From an uncultured Treponema sp. (GTDB lineage Bacteria; Spirochaetota; Spirochaetia; Treponematales; Treponemataceae), in the NCBI GenBank assembly GCA_946611835.1, contig CAMOEE010000134.1, positions 1 through 7,116 of the forward strand: a stretch of 7,116 nt of DNA, given 5' to 3'. The position numbers and the translations under genes were made by a program. Below are positions 4,400 to 7,116 of this stretch, piece by piece. The notes under the pieces were generated by a model. The model was given only the letters and a program-made list of their open reading frames with translations, made no database searches and had not been told where the DNA came from. Every line of letters starts with the position of its first letter. Position 1 is the stretch's first letter.

Positions 4400-6769
4400 A
4401 TGAAACGACTCATTCCCGTCATATTCATAATGACGGCTGCGGTTCTGGCTCTTCTCTTTTTCAGCCGGAACCTTTTTATAAAAGATAAGGTTATTTCTCG
4501 TGCCCGCGTTGTCATTCCCATTGTAGGTAATGGCGACGAAGAGGCAAAGAAAAACGAATATACCGATACCCTTGAGCAGACTTCTTTTATTCAGCTTTCA
4601 AACGGCGAGACTCTCGTAGGCACTCTCGAAATGGATATTGACGGTGACGGTGCTGACGATCAGATTAACATGGTTAAAACATCTGCAAGTCCTTATATCG
4701 TTCTTATCGTTGGCCTTTACGATTCAAAAACAGGAACTTACACCCGCTCAAACTATATTGCCACACAAATTACTCAGCTCAGGACTTTTGCCTGTACCAG
4801 CCTGGATGTAATCGGAAATCACAAAAATTCCCTTGTCTATCAGGGAGTCACGGATTCCGGCAAGGTTGTTCTCCGGATTTTCAACGGAAGCTACAACAAA
4901 AAAGGCGAGTTCATTCTTAGTGTCATAGGTGATTTTGAATCAGACGGCACGATTTTTATTCAGCAAAGCCCCCGTTCAGAAGCCTATGAACTTTCTCATG
5001 CAAGGGGAGCGAGTTTCCCTGTTTGGGTTTACACTTCGGAGCCTCAGTCTGTCGGAAAGGACACATCACGCCTGGACCAGATTCAGACAATGTATGAATG
5101 GGATGAAACAGAAGGGCTTTATGTCGCCGTAAAAACTCTTCGTGTCGCAGGAAATCGTGTTGCCGAAAAGGAGCTTGCTAAGATTCTGGACGGAACAGTG
5201 GATACATTCGGGAATTTCCTGGACGGACTCTGGTACAAAACTGATAATTCCGGCTCAAGCATGCGTTTTATTTCTTTTGACTATCCGAATGCCGAGATTA
5301 TTTTTGAATATGATGACAGCGAGGAAGTTTATTCATGGCTCAGCAGCACCTTGCGTCGTAACGGAATCTATTTTTCTGCCGTAAACAAGTCTATCGAAAA
5401 TCTTCAGCGTCGTTTTGATATCTCTCTGGTCAGCGTGGACGAAATCAAAATCAAGCTTCAGGATGATGTGCGAATGTTGATTAACGAAAGCACGCTCTGG
5501 GACGGTAATTACAAGAAATTTACTTCAAAAGAACCCAAAAAAGAAGGCCCGTCAAAAGAATCTGCCTGTATCACACGGCTTATTGAGCAGGGAACATGGG
5601 AAACGCCTGATGAAACTCTCCTGAAATTTACCGAGACTACTTATACGGCAACGGGAAAAACATCTTATGATGCAGGTCGTTTTACTACCAATGAGGTAAC
5701 AGGAAGCACTTTGATTCAGTTTCGTTCTGTGCATGAGCTTCCTTATTTTAAAAATTCCTATCTGCCTTCTTTTCAGACCAGCAAAAAAACTGAACGGGAT
5801 TCTAGAGGTCGTGTCGTTGAAAAGGAAGTCGCTGACAAGGATGTGATTATCTTGCACGATGTCGTACTCAGCCCGGAGGGATTTTATCGTGAGGCAACGG
5901 CTCCACTGGTTCTAAAAAAATATGTTCCGCCAAAAGAAGACGAAGAAAATGGTGTAAATGAAATTCAGTCTTTTACAGAATCTGAGTCTGGCAAGAATCC
6001 GGCTGAACCAAAACTTTCTGTAGGAATTTCTCCCCAGTATTTCTCTCCTGATGGTGATGGCGATTACGATGACCTCTTCATCATGCTTAAAGCTGAGTGC
6101 GAGTCTCCGATCCAGAGCTGGTCCTTTGTAATTGAGGATCCCACCACCTTAAAGCCTTTCTGGTCTGTAAGTGGATCTGACAAATTGCAGGAAAAGATTA
6201 TATGGAACGGCATTGGATCAAAAGGTGAAAAAGTTCAGTCTGCAACAGATTATCCTTATGTCTTTACTGTCACTGATTCAAACAAGCTTTCCGGGACTGT
6301 CAAAGGTTTTGTAAAGGTCGATGTTCTTGTTATCCGTGATGGCGAGCGAATTAAAATGCAGGTTCCTTCTATAATTTTCCGAAGTGATGCCCCTGATTTT
6401 AAAACAAGCGAAGAGCTGGCGGCAATGCCAAATTGGGATGGCCGCACGACAGGTCTGGACAGACGAACGCTTGAAAACAATGTCAAAGTCCTGAGCCGAA
6501 TTTCTGAAATCCTTAAAAAATTCCGTGATTACAATGTCACAATCGAAGGAAATGCAAATAATATTTCGGGTACAGCAGAAGAAGAGGAAGAAGTCAGGCT
6601 TTTGTCTGAGCAGAGGGCAAAATTTGTACGGGAATGGCTTATAAAAGATGGAGTTCCTGCTTCAAATCTTAGCGCTCATGGTAATGGAAGTACCAATCCT
6701 GCTACCAGGTCTACCGCTTTGGAAGACAAGTGGAAGAACAGGCGAGTAGAATTTATTTTGAAAAAGTAA
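4400..6769 (+). CDS. Exported envelope protein with C-terminal OmpA-like domain (789 aa)
   Basis: This is a probable periplasm-facing protein linked to the cell wall. Residues 1-22 (MKRLIPVIFIMTAAVLALLF core) form a signal peptide or N-terminal membrane anchor; no lipobox cysteine is seen. A mostly beta-like region of unknown family follows, with an acidic calcium-loop-like DIDGDGADD at 79-87. At about 540-640 there is an Ig-like/FlgD-like module opening with SPQYFSPDGDGDYDD (544-558) and containing WNGIGSKGEKV (602-612). The OmpA-like domain covers about 655-789, with LENNVKVLSRISEILKKF (691-708), LSEQRAKFVREWL (735-747), GVPASNLSAHGNG (751-763) and NRRVEF (780-785). The usual peptidoglycan-contact Asp is replaced by Asn720, while Arg739 is kept. 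A glutamate run sits at 727-731. ATG 4400 is preferred over the in-frame TTG 4382 because it gives a clean signal sequence; neither has a Shine-Dalgarno. Treponemal pallilysin/Tp0624-like relatives are possible for the N-terminal part, but I cannot confirm this. alaS follows after 15 bases. Confidence 0.85.
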   Translation: MKRLIPVIFIMTAAVLALLFFSRNLFIKDKVISRARVVIPIVGNGDEEAKKNEYTDTLEQTSFIQLSNGETLVGTLEMDIDGDGADDQINMVKTSASPYIVLIVGLYDSKTGTYTRSNYIATQITQLRTFACTSLDVIGNHKNSLVYQGVTDSGKVVLRIFNGSYNKKGEFILSVIGDFESDGTIFIQQSPRSEAYELSHARGASFPVWVYTSEPQSVGKDTSRLDQIQTMYEWDETEGLYVAVKTLRVAGNRVAEKELAKILDGTVDTFGNFLDGLWYKTDNSGSSMRFISFDYPNAEIIFEYDDSEEVYSWLSSTLRRNGIYFSAVNKSIENLQRRFDISLVSVDEIKIKLQDDVRMLINESTLWDGNYKKFTSKEPKKEGPSKESACITRLIEQGTWETPDETLLKFTETTYTATGKTSYDAGRFTTNEVTGSTLIQFRSVHELPYFKNSYLPSFQTSKKTERDSRGRVVEKEVADKDVIILHDVVLSPEGFYREATAPLVLKKYVPPKEDEENGVNEIQSFTESESGKNPAEPKLSVGISPQYFSPDGDGDYDDLFIMLKAECESPIQSWSFVIEDPTTLKPFWSVSGSDKLQEKIIWNGIGSKGEKVQSATDYPYVFTVTDSNKLSGTVKGFVKVDVLVIRDGERIKMQVPSIIFRSDAPDFKTSEELAAMPNWDGRTTGLDRRTLENNVKVLSRISEILKKFRDYNVTIEGNANNISGTAEEEEEVRLLSEQRAKFVREWLIKDGVPASNLSAHGNGSTNPATRSTALEDKWKNRRVEFILKK

Positions 6770-6775
6770 TATAGT

Positions 6776-6781
6776 AGGTGA
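6776..6781 (+). promoter_or_regulatory. Ribosome binding site of alaS
   Basis: AGGTGA matches the 3' part of the full Shine-Dalgarno complement (AAGGAGGTGAT). The three-base gap to ATG 6785 is normal for this register. No separate promoter is evident in the 15-base gap after the OmpA gene. Confidence 0.75.
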
Positions 6782-6784
6782 ATT

Positions 6785-7116
6785 ATGACAGCAAACGAAT
6801 TGCGCTCAAAGTACATTGAGTTTTTTAAATCAAAGAATCATGTTGAAATTTCTGGACAGTCTTTGATTCCAGAAAATGACCCTTCAGTTTTGTTTACTAT
6901 GGCGGGAATGCATCCTCTCGTTCCATATCTTCTTGGCGAAAAACACCCGGCCGGAACTCGTCTTACAGACTATCAGAAATGTATCCGCACTGGCGATATC
7001 GAGGAAGTCGGCGACCCAAGCCATCTTACCTGCTTTGAAATGCTTGGAAACTGGTCTTTGGGAGACTACTTCAAAAAAGAATCAATCGCTTTTTCTTACG
7101 AATTTTTGACCAGCCC
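6785..7116 (+). CDS. alaS: Alanyl-tRNA synthetase, N-terminal fragment (3' end outside window)
   Basis: This is a class II aminoacyl-tRNA synthetase that activates alanine with ATP and charges tRNA-Ala in the cytoplasm. The first 110 residues of the catalytic core are visible: LIPENDPSVLFTMAGMHPL (27-45), QKCIRTGDIEEVGD (64-77, with Arg68 in the ATP-contact position) and the motif 2 region FEMLGNWSLGDYFKKESI (84-101). The loop after QKCIR is shorter than the GGKHNDLENVG of typical bacterial AlaRS. I associate this with the compact spirochaete type (about 600 residues, without the C-terminal C-Ala region), but the missing 3' part must be seen to confirm it. It probably shares a transcript with the upstream OmpA-domain gene, or has a promoter inside it. 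Confidence 0.95.
   Translation, partial: MTANELRSKYIEFFKSKNHVEISGQSLIPENDPSVLFTMAGMHPLVPYLLGEKHPAGTRLTDYQKCIRTGDIEEVGDPSHLTCFEMLGNWSLGDYFKKESIAFSYEFLTS

Noticed and set aside
4400..6769. Pallilysin-type metalloprotease assignment for the OmpA-domain protein
   Set aside because: No HEXXH zinc motif is present in the translation, so protease function has no support.

Overview
The window looks like chromosomal DNA of a spirochaete, most likely a Treponema of a host-associated (gut, rumen or oral) type. This rests on protein style: near-identical tandem dCache chemoreceptors, a long OmpA-domain envelope protein of treponemal character, and an alanyl-tRNA synthetase start with the short TGDIEEVGD loop. 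Base composition is moderate, with AT-rich intergenic stretches. No species call is possible from sequence alone. All genes lie on the + strand.

Layout: (1) positions 1-404 hold the 3' end of a methyl-accepting chemotaxis protein (MCP), closed by a strong UUCG-capped terminator at 476-507. (2) A second complete MCP (612-2720) has its own sigma70-type promoter and a good ribosome binding site. Its last 404 bp align without gaps to the first MCP, so the two are tandem paralogues. (3) A 261-bp gap follows, mostly filled by a GC-richer, highly folded element (2751-2919). It has A/T-tract-flanked terminal inverted repeats, and inside are two related hairpins and a larger central hairpin. (4) A MATE-family efflux protein (2982-4358) and (5) a 789-residue envelope protein with a C-terminal OmpA-like domain (4400-6769) each have a promoter-like sequence whose -10 box sits only 6-8 bases before the ATG, with no Shine-Dalgarno. 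Both are therefore candidate leaderless mRNAs. (6) alaS begins 15 bp after the OmpA gene with a proper ribosome binding site and runs off the window, so these two genes are probably co-transcribed.

Functionally the window joins chemosensing (two receptors), small-molecule export (MATE), cell-envelope structure (OmpA-like protein) and translation (AlaRS). I see no sign of a single shared pathway, defence system, phage or transposase gene. The least ordinary parts are the folded intergenic element, the adjacent candidate leaderless starts, and the altered peptidoglycan-binding residue in the OmpA-like domain.
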